Assembly (NCBI GenBank): GCA_039105265.1
Contig: JAPFFF010000007.1
Coordinates: 1,426,001 to 1,490,000 of the forward strand
Direction: 5' to 3'
Length of the DNA: 64,000 nucleotides
DNA from: Tritrichomonas musculus
Taxonomy: Eukaryota > Parabasalia > Tritrichomonadida > Tritrichomonadidae
The first letter of the stretch is position 1; the number at the start of each line of letters is the position of its first letter. Both the position numbers and the translations under genes were made by a program. Below the pieces are notes generated by a model that saw only the letters and a program-made list of their open reading frames with translations, was not told the DNA's origin and did not search any database. This document shows positions 9,626 through 20,181 of this stretch, one piece after another.

Positions 9626-10303
9626 ATATTTTTATATTTTTGTTTGTTTGATAAGTAAACTTAATCGTCCTTCCTTATCAGTAATGCAATATAACTTTTA
9701 GCATCAATAAAATATTTGCAATATTATTTTTTTGTATTTTCTTTTTCTTTCATTATTATGAATTCATATAATGAATGGAAAAAAATTTTACGGGCAATAA
9801 ACGATATTGAATGAATTGGTTGGTATCTGTTTTTCATTTATATGTTATAAGAATATATTTAAATTATATTTAGCTTTTTTGATCATTTATCAATCACCTA
9901 TTTTTACATAAAATAATAATCTTTTTGATTTTATTAGTAAATTTAATTTCAAAAAATAAATTCCCTCTTATTTAAAAAGCAATTTAATATCTATATTTTG
10001 ATTCACTTGAATTTCAAATTTGAATTTTGCAAAAAAAAAAAAAAAATAACAAAAGTTATTTCTATACGTGTTTAACAGATTTTTTAATGTAAAATGAGAA
10101 TATATATCTGGTCATCATTTCTTTTTGATCCAACAATTAAACAATTCATCATGCTTTTTTTGCTAAAAAATTATGATTATCGTAATTATTGGAGATATAT
10201 TATTCGATTTGATCTTTTTTATTCATATAAAACATTTCTTGATTTTGATGATATACGTTTAAATCAAATTGAAAAAAATAAAATTTTTTAAAACGAAATA
10301 CAA
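9626..10303. other. Spacer with an A-run and a doubtful 65-codon frame
   Basis: AT-rich sequence with short poly-T and a 15-A run near 10030. A frame at 10094-10291 begins MRIYIWSSFLFDP and ends just before the next gene. It has Phe/Tyr/Ile/Lys composition typical of translated AT-rich spacer, so I do not call it a gene. Confidence 0.5.
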
Positions 10304-10783
10304 ATGCCTATTTTTGGTGGTGATCCTAGATCGATTTTTGTTCATATGGTATACCAATCAAACATCTGGTATGACGCTCTTTTGATTCCTGTTATGTTCA
10401 TCGCTCTAATGAGACAATTTGATGATAACGAATCGTTTTATTTTCCATTTCCATTTATAGCTGTCGAAATAATTCGAATATGTTTGAATACAGGTCATAC
10501 TCAAGGTAATATACCTGTAACTATTGCTTATTTGGTTTTCGATATAATTGCAATTGTACTCGATTTTATCTGCATATTCCTTAAAAAGAACAACACGCAC
10601 TTTTATAATCTCATCATGATGGGTTATGCATGCCTCCACATTTTGCAATTCTTCATTATATTGCCTACATTCAGATCATTCAAATATTACAAGACAGGAT
10701 ATTATCAGTTTGGTAGAGGGCATTTACAAGCTGAACAAAATGGTGATGATGAGCTTCGTTTGATGGATGTTGAACAAAGCTAA
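10304..10783 (+). CDS. Four-pass membrane protein, TMEM17/TMEM216-like (ciliary transition zone)
   Basis: 159 residues with four hydrophobic segments, about 18-38, 44-60, 68-92 and 98-120, then a polar acidic tail (EQNGDDELRLMDVEQS). Helix 1 with NIWYDALLIPV, and EIIRICLNTGHTQGNIP between helices 2 and 3, resemble the 'E..RLylGy.GNL' signature of the Transmemb_17 family (TMEM17, TMEM80, TMEM216). Those proteins sit in the MKS module of the ciliary transition zone. Length and topology fit. A flagellate host is consistent with this, and an axonemal dynein gene lies 7 kb downstream. It could be another four-helix membrane protein. Confidence 0.5.
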   Translation: MPIFGGDPRSIFVHMVYQSNIWYDALLIPVMFIALMRQFDDNESFYFPFPFIAVEIIRICLNTGHTQGNIPVTIAYLVFDIIAIVLDFICIFLKKNNTHFYNLIMMGYACLHILQFFIILPTFRSFKYYKTGYYQFGRGHLQAEQNGDDELRLMDVEQS

Positions 10784-10996
10784 CTTTAAATATTATTATT
10801 TTATTTTATTTTATGTTACTCAAAACCTTAAGAGGAAATATTATTAAAAAAAAAAAAAAAATAAAATAAAAATGTTTACTATATTATTTTTTTAGCTTTT
10901 TGTTTGTTTTTTTATGATTTTCCAAAATGTATCGAAATCATTGTGAAATTTGGAATTGATACCTGTCGATTAAAATTTGATTTTGTTGGTTACAAA

Positions 10997-11401
10997 ATGT
11001 TTGTTTGTTTGTTTGTTTTATGCAATTCAATGGAGTTAATAAATGTAATTGCTATGGACACTTCCATATTACAAAGTAATCAACATTCACAAGATCAATT
11101 TGATTCAACTAACACATTTTCACCAAAGCAGACACTTACTCCTATTACATTTGCTCCTACTCCATCAGCAACTAGTTCTAGTAGTACTAATTTTTTAGCA
11201 TCAGCTGAAATGGTAATATTTTATATAATATTGGGGATTGTTGTAGTCATCCTTACTGTTGCATTTATTATTTACCGTTTTTGTAAGAAGAAAGAAATTA
11301 TAATAACTGTAAATCCAAATGAAGTTAATGTTATTGAAGAGATGAATCAGCCTCTTGCGGATAACCCAAATCTTCCGGATGAAGGTCTTGTGCAAATATA
11401 A
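10997..11401 (+). CDS. Small type I surface protein with Ser/Thr stalk
   Basis: I start at the ATG at 10997, because the frame upstream begins only with non-ATG codons and looks non-coding. The 134-residue product has a signal peptide (MFVCLFVLCNSMELINVIA), a short Ser/Thr/Pro-rich ectodomain (TLTPITFAPTPSATSSSS), one membrane segment (MVIFYIILGIVVVILTVAF, about residues 73-95) and a ~38-residue cytoplasmic tail with basic anchor RFCKKK followed by acidic residues. This layout matches the small mucin-like or BspA-like membrane proteins of trichomonad surfaces. No enzymatic domain. Confidence 0.5.
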   Translation: MFVCLFVLCNSMELINVIAMDTSILQSNQHSQDQFDSTNTFSPKQTLTPITFAPTPSATSSSSTNFLASAEMVIFYIILGIVVVILTVAFIIYRFCKKKEIIITVNPNEVNVIEEMNQPLADNPNLPDEGLVQI

Positions 11402-12589
11402 CATTTGAATAGTTGTAATTATAATATAAGAATATAACATTTTATACCTTATTTTTGAATGCTCATAATCCACAAACATAATACAATGAATTCAAAAAAA
11501 AAAAAAAAAAAAAAATAGAATTACTTGCCTAATTCCAATTACCATATATTGCAAAAAAGATTTAAAAAGCAATTTATCTTTTTCAAAATCCAAAAAAAAA
11601 TTGATTAGCATTTATAAAAAAAAAAACATGTATTTGCTTACAGTATTGAACGTATCAAGGATAATCGGTTTACTAATTTATATTTAGTTAATATCATATT
11701 ATCAGAAATTATCATTATTATTATTTCTTAAGCGGCTTGTTCTATAAAATAAAAAAAGATAGAAAGTTTACACAGTATCTTTTTTTATTATTATTATTTA
11801 TAAAAATGTTTTTTTTTTTGTATAATTTTTTTTCGCAAATCATGTTACAATTGGAAAGAAAATATGATGTTTTCAAAACTCACGGCTACTTAAATTTGTA
11901 TACGCACGAAACACTAATAAATAACATATTTTTATTCAATTATTGACCTTGTAGATCGAAAATTTATACTTTTTTCGACAAAATTTTTTATATAAAAATT
12001 CAACTTTTCTCAATCGTTTTTGGCTAAACATAAATTATTTTTTAATATAATTCATAAAACTAATTAAAATATTGATTTTTTTTTAAATAATAAAGAAAAT
12101 TATTATTCACATCAAGAAAAACATATATTATTATGGTTAACGTTTGTAGAAAAAAGTGTAAATTTTTTTAAAAAATTTATGTATATTTTTCAAAATATTT
12201 CAATATATGGTTATCATAAATGCATAAAGTTATAATAATTCTTTTTTATATCATGCAATTGGTTTATATTTATTAAAATTCCTTAATTTAATTAAACTTT
12301 TTTTTCGATCATCTAATCTAATATCTAATATCTTTTTTTGAGAAAGCTTAAACATTCATTTGATACGATAATTTAATTCTAAATATCATATAAATTATTT
12401 TTTATTATTTAATTCATTCAAATATCATTTACTCATTATAAAAAAAAAACAAAAATTAAGGGTACTCTCAAATTTCATTCAATTTTTGAGAAAAAAAAAA
12501 TTTTTTTAAAAAAGAGGATTTTCCTTGATTTTTTGGTAAATATAAAAAGAACACCAAAAATTATCAGAAGAATTTTTTTATTTGGCTCT
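11402..12589. other. AT-rich spacer
   Basis: Poly-A runs (about 21 As near 11492-11515) and A/T-rich simple sequence. The frames present are short and compositionally like spacer. I see no gene, RNA gene or clear terminal repeats here. Confidence 0.5.
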
Positions 12590-14262
12590 ATCTTTTAAAA
12601 TGAGCAAAAAGATATCTTCAATTTTTCAAATAACAATCCAAAAATAAAATCCTCAGGCCAATCATAATATTTTAAAGCATTAAATATATTTCTTAATAAA
12701 AAGTAGATAAATTCCAATTTTATAAAAAAAATCCATTTTGGTTTTTTTGTAATTCAAAATTTGAAATGTACACAAATTTGAGATAATTATTATTTTTATA
12801 TTCACAAATTTGAAAAGGAAAACAAATCATATATTTTTTCAATTTCTCGAAAAATTAACTATGTATTTCATCAAATGAACAGTTGCAAAGGTTATCTATG
12901 AAATTTTATTTTTGTTTGTTGGTTTATTTCAGTGTATTGTTGACTGTTTTTCTCATATTAGTATTAAAACGTATGATTGATGAATTCAAAATTCCTCAGG
13001 CCAAATCTAATATTTTTATGTATATAATCTATAAAAATAGAAATATTTTTGTATCTTCAAAATTCGTAGAGTTCTTGAATGTTGATCACTTATTTCTATT
13101 AAAATACCTTTTTAAAAGTTTAAAACATATAAATACATACTTCATAGAATATATATTCATAATTAAAAAATCATAAAAATGATTTGATCAATAGAAAAAA
13201 GAAAAACAAAACAAAAAAATCAAGTAAAGTATACAATTTATAAATCTGACACAAAATAGTAAAAAATAAGTATTTATTTAATATTTTGATAAATATAAAC
13301 TCAGGATAAAAATTCGTCATACAGAAAATTTTTATTTGAACGAAAAACCCAAATGTTTTTATTTAATTTAGACATCTAGGTGTAGGATTGATGGAATCAA
13401 AATTCCTCAGGCCAAAACTAATATTTTTATGTTGATATTACATTATTACCTAGACATCTTTATATTAATTAAATTCGTAGAGATCCTGATATATGATCAG
13501 CAATCAAATTCAATTTTCCATTTTTAACCTATTTTATATATAATTAGAGATTCCATAAAATATATATTTTTAAATAAAACATCATAAAAATTCCTTATAA
13601 AATAAATAGAAGCAAAACAAACGAAAAAAATCAAGTAAACTATTCAATTTTCAAATCTGACACGAAATACTAAATAATAAGTATTTTTTTAATATTTTGA
13701 TAAATATAAACTCAGCGTAAAAAATTGTCATACAGAAAATTTTTATTTGTACGAAATGTGAAAGTATTTTTTTCTCATTATAAATTCTAAGCGTATAACT
13801 GATGGATTCAAAATTCCTCAGGCCAAAACTAATAAAATATAGCCAATATTTGATAGGGTAAGCAATAAAGTTGTATTCACAAAACTCACCTAGATCATGT
13901 GATATGATCAGTTATTGAATTTAATTTCCTCTTTTTCTCATATCATATCTATAAATACAAACTTTATCAAATATATTTTTATAAGTTAAAAATCAAAAAA
14001 ATGATTCAGTCAATGAAAAAATGCAAAAACAAGCTACAAATGGAAGTAAAGTACACAATTTTCAAATCAGACAAAAATTAGTAAAAAATAAGTATTTATT
14101 AATATTTTGATAATTATAAACTCAGAATAAAAATTTGTCATACAAAAAACTTTTATTTTTATGAAATACAAAATGCTTTTCTAAATATTTGATATCTCAA
14201 TGAATAATTGTAGATTTAAAAAATCCTCAGGCCAATATTCTTATATTCGCATAAAAAATATA
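12590..14262. repeat. Degenerate ~410-bp tandem repeat
   Basis: The landmark CCTCAGGCC occurs at 12651, 12994, 13405, 13816 and 14224, spacings of 343, 411, 411 and 408. Flanking blocks recur in the same order: TTCAAAATTCCTCAGGCCAA, then a block around TCAAATCTGACA, then AATATTTTGATAAATATAAA, then CTCAGNNTAAAAATT(T)GTCAT. Divergence between units is considerable, so the array is old. It lies between the surface-protein gene and the 3' end of the beta-propeller gene. The frames at 12883-13176 and 14264-14452 fall in it or at its edge and are not credible genes. Confidence 0.75.
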
Positions 14263-14666
14263 AATGCCTCAAAAAAAATTAACTACAGATGATATTCATG
14301 GAAATTCAAAAAAATCTTCTTTTTTTCGATCACATTCAAATTTGAAAAATCTCACAAAATTCAAAGACAAATGTTTTTATATTCTCAAAATTGAAAAGCA
14401 AATAATCTATATAAAAACCTCAGAATGTATACCCTTAAAAAAAAATTCTTAACGTCTTTTTGTCAGATTTTTCTTCTAAAATAACATTTTCCCCTAAAAT
14501 TACAATACTATAAAATCCACCATTTTCAAAAATAAAATCCAAGTTGACATGCTTATTTTAAGGATAAATTTCCACACCTAAAATAATAATAATCAAAAAA
14601 CTTAATCATTTAAATATTTTTAATTTTAAAAAGCTAAAAAATAAAAAACGTTCACAATGGTAAAAA

Positions 14667-16850
14667 TCACTCTATTTCAAGTTCTTTCGTCAAGTAATCC
14701 TGGAATTCCTCTTGAAATCGAGTTCCACCTTCTCTTGCAGCTATTTCAGAAGCTGCTTTTTCAGATTCAGAAAGAACATCCAACACTTTTTCCCAGCCAA
14801 CAGCTTTCATCATCATCAGCATCATTCCTTTCATTTGTTGATGCGAAGCTGTTTTACGAGCATTGCTGGCTGCCTTCAACGGATCTGGTGCAAGTGCAAC
14901 TTTTACGATCAGTGGAGCTCTTTCATCATCTTGTCTTTCTTCTGGGATTCCTAATGAAAATTGATTTCCACTTATATCCAATACTGTCACTTGATCATGC
15001 AAAACTTCTTTGATCATAACGGCATTCATTGGGATGACAGGAGCATTTTTCTCCTTTGTAATAAGATGTGAGAATCGTGATGAAACTAGTTCAACTGTTC
15101 TAAAGTTGTCAACTTCTAGACCATATATTGTTAATAAGAATAATTTACCTTCAAAGAATTTGAAATGAAGAACACGTTTTTCTCTTCGAACTTTTAATTG
15201 CATTTGGTGTTCGGTGTCAAAAACAGCATAACTGTTAGGTGATGCAAGTGCAATATAAGGCGGTTCAAAAGCAATCATTGAGCATCCATCAAATTGAAGG
15301 GCTATTGGATCATATGTACTCCAGCTGTAAACAAGAGTTTGGGTCCTTCCTCTTTGTTGCATATTAAAGCTAAGATCGAGTGGATGTTTAGCGACAATGA
15401 CTGCGAAGAAATCACCAAAGGATATGAGACGCATTGGGTGATCAAGTTCACGTGGTGGAACAACTGGAATTGTTTTATTTGTTGATTTTTCTGCATCGTA
15501 AACTTCAATCGTCAATTTCTTGCGCTTTGAAGAGGAAGATGATTCACGTCCTGAATTTCCTCGTGCCGATGACGCGCCGGAATTAGATCCACCTTGTTGT
15601 GAGCTATTTCCTGATACTTTAAGTTCAGCATATTTTGAACCTGGGCCAGCAATCACGTCAATTGCACTTCGGGTGATAATTCGACTCTTTTTTCCAGCAT
15701 CAAAAACGGTATAAGTTTCGTTTGAATGGTTCATGAGGCATATAAGCTTTGAATTACGAGAAACTGTGTAAATACCATCGAAACGATCTGCAGGTGGAAT
15801 GAAATCTGGAATGGCGAGTGAAGGAACGACATGTGGAAGATGTGCATACATATCAAGAGCGAAAAATTGGCCTTCAGAAGCTAACATTAGTACTGCTAAA
15901 TCAGTTGGGTGTGAAAGCATTAATGAACAATTTAACTTTTTAAGAGTTCTAACAGCTGGGAATGAGTCTACTTTTTGAACAACTTTTGAGGCTCCACCAA
16001 TTAATAAAGTCTGAGATTCACAAATTGCATAAAATAACGGTTTTGGTGAAAGAGGAAGGCGGCAAGGAGCGATCTGCTGAACTGTATAATTGGTTGGTTT
16101 TGTATCTCCCGCAGTAACTCCTGAAAAACTGCATTCTCCAACTTTCTCAACTTTGTTTGGCGATATGGAATAAACATGAACTGTTTTTTTATTGGTCATT
16201 ATATAAAGTGCATTTGTAAATACATCAAATGCGATTGATTTACCAATATCACAAGAAACTTGAGCTGTAACTTTTCCGGAAGCTGAAATGAAATCAATTG
16301 CACCTGGACTCGAAATTGCTAAAATACCATATTGATCGCCAGCATAAGTTGTTAAAAAAAGATTATTCGGATTACCTTGAATTTTGGCAAATTCTTTGAC
16401 TTTTTGATCAATTAAAGAGATTTGATAAAGACGATTGCCATTATCTCCTAATATTAAAGAATCCGGTGTTTGAACAACGCAAGTTGCAGTAAAATTAAGA
16501 GGAACCCATTCAGTTTGGCAAATTGTATGGTTCCAAAGAATAAGGCCACGTGGAAAAACAAGGCAAATATAATAATCTGATGGTAATTGTTGAATTGTTG
16601 ATTTTAATATTGATTGATAAGCTCTGCAAGAGATGTTATCAACAAAGAAAAGGCCAATTGGTGAGCTTTTTGCTGCAGCTTGTTGAGCTTCTTTTGGACC
16701 ATTCGATGAAACTGAGAAATTTCGTATAGATCTATTTTTAAAAATATCAAGTAGAATAAGATTATGCTTTGTGGTACATAAGATTATTTGATTGTTCCAT
16801 GGATGAGGACAGAATAAAGCTATAGGTTCTTCGCACGCATGTCCAAACAT
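14667..16850 (-). CDS. WD40/beta-propeller-like protein
   Basis: 727 residues. The first ~600 show the periodic strand pattern of a beta-propeller: repeated hydrophobic 'xIxLxD' blades such as NNQIILCTTKHNLILLDIF, DSLILGDNGNRLYQISLID and NALYIMTNKKTVHVYSI. A Ser/Gly-rich disordered loop ending in SSSSSKRKK (about residues 410-445) interrupts a blade. The C-terminal ~120 residues are helical (MKGMMLMMMKAVGWEKVLDVL). The start is supported by TTTCATTCAATG, an initiator-like TCATTC touching the ATG. Propeller plus short helical tail suits a coat, tethering or intraflagellar-transport subunit, but I see no signature that names it. Antisense frames at 14657-15013 and elsewhere are shadows. Confidence 0.65.
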   Translation of the reverse strand: MFGHACEEPIALFCPHPWNNQIILCTTKHNLILLDIFKNRSIRNFSVSSNGPKEAQQAAAKSSPIGLFFVDNISCRAYQSILKSTIQQLPSDYYICLVFPRGLILWNHTICQTEWVPLNFTATCVVQTPDSLILGDNGNRLYQISLIDQKVKEFAKIQGNPNNLFLTTYAGDQYGILAISSPGAIDFISASGKVTAQVSCDIGKSIAFDVFTNALYIMTNKKTVHVYSISPNKVEKVGECSFSGVTAGDTKPTNYTVQQIAPCRLPLSPKPLFYAICESQTLLIGGASKVVQKVDSFPAVRTLKKLNCSLMLSHPTDLAVLMLASEGQFFALDMYAHLPHVVPSLAIPDFIPPADRFDGIYTVSRNSKLICLMNHSNETYTVFDAGKKSRIITRSAIDVIAGPGSKYAELKVSGNSSQQGGSNSGASSARGNSGRESSSSSKRKKLTIEVYDAEKSTNKTIPVVPPRELDHPMRLISFGDFFAVIVAKHPLDLSFNMQQRGRTQTLVYSWSTYDPIALQFDGCSMIAFEPPYIALASPNSYAVFDTEHQMQLKVRREKRVLHFKFFEGKLFLLTIYGLEVDNFRTVELVSSRFSHLITKEKNAPVIPMNAVMIKEVLHDQVTVLDISGNQFSLGIPEERQDDERAPLIVKVALAPDPLKAASNARKTASHQQMKGMMLMMMKAVGWEKVLDVLSESEKAASEIAAREGGTRFQEEFQDYLTKELEIE

Positions 16851-17059
16851 TGAATGAAATTATTTCGAAATCTAAAATTAAAAATTTTTTTTTCTCAAAA
16901 TTATATCGTTGGAAATGCCGATCATTTTAAATATAAATGATAATCGTAAAAAAAACCAAGTGAAAATTCACGAAATAGAATTATAATACCATATATAAAC
17001 ATTTATTTATTAGAAACAAAAGCAAAATTAAAAAAAAAAAAAAGATGCATAAATAGTAA

Positions 17060-17758
17060 TCACTTTGATACCATCATGTCTAGAATTTGTTGATTAATAA
17101 TATTGATTTCTTTTTTCATTTGTTCAATGTCTGCGGCCCAACTTTGTTGTAAATATTCAATTTCCTTCTCGAATTTTTCTTTTCTGTTTTCAATTTCTTT
17201 TTCAATTTCAATATTGTTTTGTTTAATGTTTAAAATTTCTTCTTTCAAGCGTTTATTTTCTTCCATCATTTTTGTTTTATTTCCTGTTTCTTTTTCAATC
17301 TTTCGTGTTCCATATGCAAGTGTTGATTCAATCAGAATTTTATATTCTTCTATCATTCTTTGCATTTCATCACGCAATTGAACAAGAAGGAGTCCACGTG
17401 GAGAGTTTTCAATTGTAACTTGTCTAATAACTTCATCAAAGCATTGAGAATAAAGTCTTGAACGAATTGGGCATACCCCAGTTTCTAAAGCTCCTTGCTG
17501 TTGTAATTCTTGTTCAAGTTGAGTTTGTATTTTGACAACATCAGTTCGGATGGCTGGGAGAGCGCTGACATATTGGACTAAATCCTGCCCATCTTTCTGG
17601 AAAAGGCAGGGAGGAAATATTGAATTTAGGATGTCGCGTAACGGAGCCCCATTGTATGCATCTTCAACTGAAATTTCTTTTCGAACATAGTCAATCTTTG
17701 GTGCTTGAATAGGCAAGTCATATTGAATAAGTGATTTTTTATTATCAATAAAATCCAT
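17060..17758 (-). CDS. DNALI1: Axonemal dynein light intermediate chain p28 (DNALI1)
   Basis: I start at the ATG at 17758 (MDFIDNKKSL), preceded by TTCAACGTAAAT; the frame upstream has no ATG. The 232-residue product carries the family core: QYVSALPAIRTDVVKIQ (about residues 62-78), LETGVCPIRSRLYSQCFDEV (91-110), then IRQVTIENSPRGLLLVQLRD (111-130) and EYKILIESTLAYGTRK. A coiled coil runs from ~155 to the end. p28/DNALI1 is a light chain of single-headed inner-arm axonemal dyneins and binds actin-containing heavy-chain tails. Length (~230-260) is normal for the family. It is 165 bases from the PITP gene on the same strand, with separate promoters expected. Confidence 0.92.
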   Translation of the reverse strand: MDFIDNKKSLIQYDLPIQAPKIDYVRKEISVEDAYNGAPLRDILNSIFPPCLFQKDGQDLVQYVSALPAIRTDVVKIQTQLEQELQQQGALETGVCPIRSRLYSQCFDEVIRQVTIENSPRGLLLVQLRDEMQRMIEEYKILIESTLAYGTRKIEKETGNKTKMMEENKRLKEEILNIKQNNIEIEKEIENRKEKFEKEIEYLQQSWAADIEQMKKEINIINQQILDMMVSK

Positions 17759-17923
17759 ATTTACGTTGAATAATTTAATTTTCAAAATAAGTTTTGACTG
17801 ATTAATTGGTCATTATGAATCAATTTTAAAATTTTGGTTGATTAAAATGTATTGAAAAAATAAAATTAATAAATTGCTAAATTTTTAATGAATCATTCTG
17901 TATTTCAATTATGAAATAATTCT

Positions 17924-18841
17924 TTACTTTTTAGATTTGCCTTTCTTAGCTTCAGCATCGCCAGAATCGTCATCATCACCACCATCTGGTTTTTTCAAAG
18001 GTTCCAAGTTTTCATCATCATCTTTATCAAAGTGTTGTTGTTTCTGTTCTTCTACAAGTTCTGCCTCCAATTTTCTAATACCTTCAATATCCATTGGGAA
18101 CCAATCTTTAGCCCAGACCATTAAAGCACGATGGGAATCAAGGAAGACATCATGAAAAACTGTATTGAGAGCAAGCTTTTCAACTGCTGTTTGAAGACCA
18201 CGCCAGTGGAAGAGGAATTTGACAACTTTAACGCAGATCATTAATTCACCATTATAATTAGCAACCCATGATGGTACCTTTGATTCATCAGCCTTATATT
18301 TCTTTGTTCCAGCTCCAGTTTCAAGCTTTTGGTTAACTTCAGCTTCTGGGCAGATGAAGCCGTGCATATCCCATTCCTTTTTTTCTGGTTTTGGTTGAGA
18401 ATCGAGAATATCAAGATATGAAACTTGGCGGATTTCAAGTTCTTCTTTTGTTAAATTGAGTACATTGTCTGGGCAACCCTTTTCCTTATCATATGGAATG
18501 TGTTGAGATTCGACAAGTAAATAGAAATCTTTGCCCATTCCTGGCATTTCGTAAAGTGTATGAAAGTGTGGATATGAGTTGTGTGATTTCTCATGAACAT
18601 GAAGATACTTGTCTGGGATGGCCCAACGGATAAATTTTGGAACCTTTGACTTGAAGTGCATGATCTTATGTGTGTATTGTCCCTTTTCATCACCTTCTTC
18701 GTAGGGTTCGTTTTTGACAATTTCAATACCTTCACCATTTCCTGCAGTTTCACGAGTACGTTGATTGCACATGTAAAGATTACCAATTTGGTACTGTGGA
18801 ACATTGGTAGGAAGAATAATTCTGTATTCAGTAATTCTCAT
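17924..18841 (-). CDS. Phosphatidylinositol transfer protein (PITP), class I type
   Basis: 305 residues. Clear PITP signatures are EYRIILPTNVPQYQIGNLY (5-23), ETAGNGEGIEIVKNEPYEE (31-49), and KGQYTHKIMHFKSKVPKF (53-70). The last contains the Thr (57) and Lys (59) matching the phospholipid-headgroup contacts of PITPalpha/beta. HVHEKSHNSYPHFHTLYE follows. The helical C-terminal half includes the lid-like WFPMDIEGIRKLE. The family moves PtdIns and PtdCho between membranes to feed phosphoinositide signalling. It is longer than the usual ~270 residues because of an acidic then Lys-rich tail (DDDDSGDAEAKKGKSKK). Cytosolic, with no signal peptide. Confidence 0.93.
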   Translation of the reverse strand: MRITEYRIILPTNVPQYQIGNLYMCNQRTRETAGNGEGIEIVKNEPYEEGDEKGQYTHKIMHFKSKVPKFIRWAIPDKYLHVHEKSHNSYPHFHTLYEMPGMGKDFYLLVESQHIPYDKEKGCPDNVLNLTKEELEIRQVSYLDILDSQPKPEKKEWDMHGFICPEAEVNQKLETGAGTKKYKADESKVPSWVANYNGELMICVKVVKFLFHWRGLQTAVEKLALNTVFHDVFLDSHRALMVWAKDWFPMDIEGIRKLEAELVEEQKQQHFDKDDDENLEPLKKPDGGDDDDSGDAEAKKGKSKK

Positions 18842-19263
18842 CGAATAAAGATTTAAAGTGCAATAACCGTCACATAACTTAAAATTGAGAGATTACTTAA
18901 ACCATTTACTATAATTGACCATCTACCATCTATTCAATATTTAATTCTAGCAAAACGATAAATAATAAATTTTGAATACATTTTTCTATTAATTTCAAAT
19001 TGGTATTCTCTATTGGTTTTCTTTTTAATATTCTACTAAATGATAAAAAAAAAATTATCGGTCTCTATCAAAAACCTTTTGAAGAATTGAATCAAACTGT
19101 TTCATTCAAAACTAAATTCTTTTCAATTATTCACTTTTTGATGGTTATTTTACATTTTCTTGTACAGTATAGTAAAAAAATATGAAAACGTAAAAATATT
19201 ATTCAAAAAGTTGGAAAACAAGCTTTTTCATAATAAACACTCAATTTTTTTGAGTAAATATTG

Positions 19264-19351
19264 TTTTATCGTCATTTGAAAAAGTAGCTTTTCCAGCTTT
19301 TTGAATTTTACGAAAAAGTTCGAAAATCCATTTTTTCAAATGACGATAAAA
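19264..19351. repeat. Inverted repeat, 20-bp perfect arms
   Basis: TTTTATCGTCATTTGAAAAA at 19264-19283 is exactly complementary to 19332-19351, with a 48-base loop containing smaller AAAAAG/CTTTTT repeats. It may be a decayed short foldback element. Confidence 0.8.
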
Positions 19352-19768
19352 AGAATTAGCCAAGCAAATTTGGCCTTATTTCTTTGAAAAAGTGTATTTA
19401 TGGCCTCTACTTTTTGAGAAAAAATAAAAAAATGAAAAGGACAAAAAAAAATTAGAAAAATATTGTTTACTAAAATACCAAAAAAATCAATTTGTGTTGC
19501 TTCTGATGATGTCGCGTGATTAACACCGAAGTTCATTAAGCATATATCAACTTCTTTTGAACATAAATTGCAGATTTTGAACGAATCCTGTTGTACAACT
19601 AGTTCAACCCAAAAATTTTTTTTGGCATTTTAGTAAAAATATTTTTTCTGATTTTTTTTTTTTTTTTTTTTTTGTCTTTTCCAATTTTTTTTCCTTTTTC
19701 TCAAAAGTAGCTCCATAAACTACAGAAATGGAAAGGATAACAATCAAAAAGTGAAATTGAAAAGAATT

Positions 19769-19825
19769 CCAGTTTGTCGAACCTACTTTTTGAGCAAAGC
19801 TCAAAAAGTAGGTTCGACAAACTGG
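19769..19825. repeat. Perfect 27-bp hairpin with a three-base loop
   Basis: The arm starting CCAGTTTGTCGAACCTAC at 19769-19795 is perfectly complementary to 19799-19825 across AAA. No mismatch occurs in 54 paired bases, although the surrounding sequence is degenerate. Confidence 0.9.
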
Positions 19826-20181
19826 TAACTTTTATAAATGGGCTAAGCTCAAAAAGTAAAAATAAACAATTCAATAAAATTTTTTTCATAAAAAAAGATC
19901 GTATACAATCTCACAATCATGCTGTATATTATAAAACTACTTGAAATTATTTCAATTTTCAAAAAAATGGATGAGTAAACGTGCTTCATTTGACCTAAAG
20001 CTTTTCAATTGGGTGAAAATTTATTTTTAGCTTTTTCTTATGAAATTAATTATTGTATGATATATATTAAGATTAATTATATATAATTTGTTATTAATAT
20101 TATAAATTTAAAAGAAATTATTAGAATTATTTTTCTAATTATGAGATTTTTTTTAAAACAAAGAATTTATGAATTTCTGAT

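Larger units (their letters stand above)
18842..20181. other. Spacer with two hairpins and poly-T
   Basis: No credible gene. It contains many AAAAAGT/ACTTTTT words, two strong inverted repeats (listed separately), and an uninterrupted poly-T of about 22 near 19651-19673. The frames at 19000, 19336, 19604 and 19701 have spacer composition. Confidence 0.5.

Noticed and set aside
10094-10291. 65-codon frame before the TMEM17-like gene
   Set aside because: Phe/Tyr/Ile/Asp/Lys composition of AT-rich spacer and no homology recognised.
12883-13176. 97-codon hydrophobic frame
   Set aside because: Lies in the ~410-bp tandem repeat, and the other units do not keep the frame open.
14657-15013. 118-codon plus-strand frame
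   Set aside because: Antisense to the C-terminal end of the beta-propeller gene and has its mirror composition.
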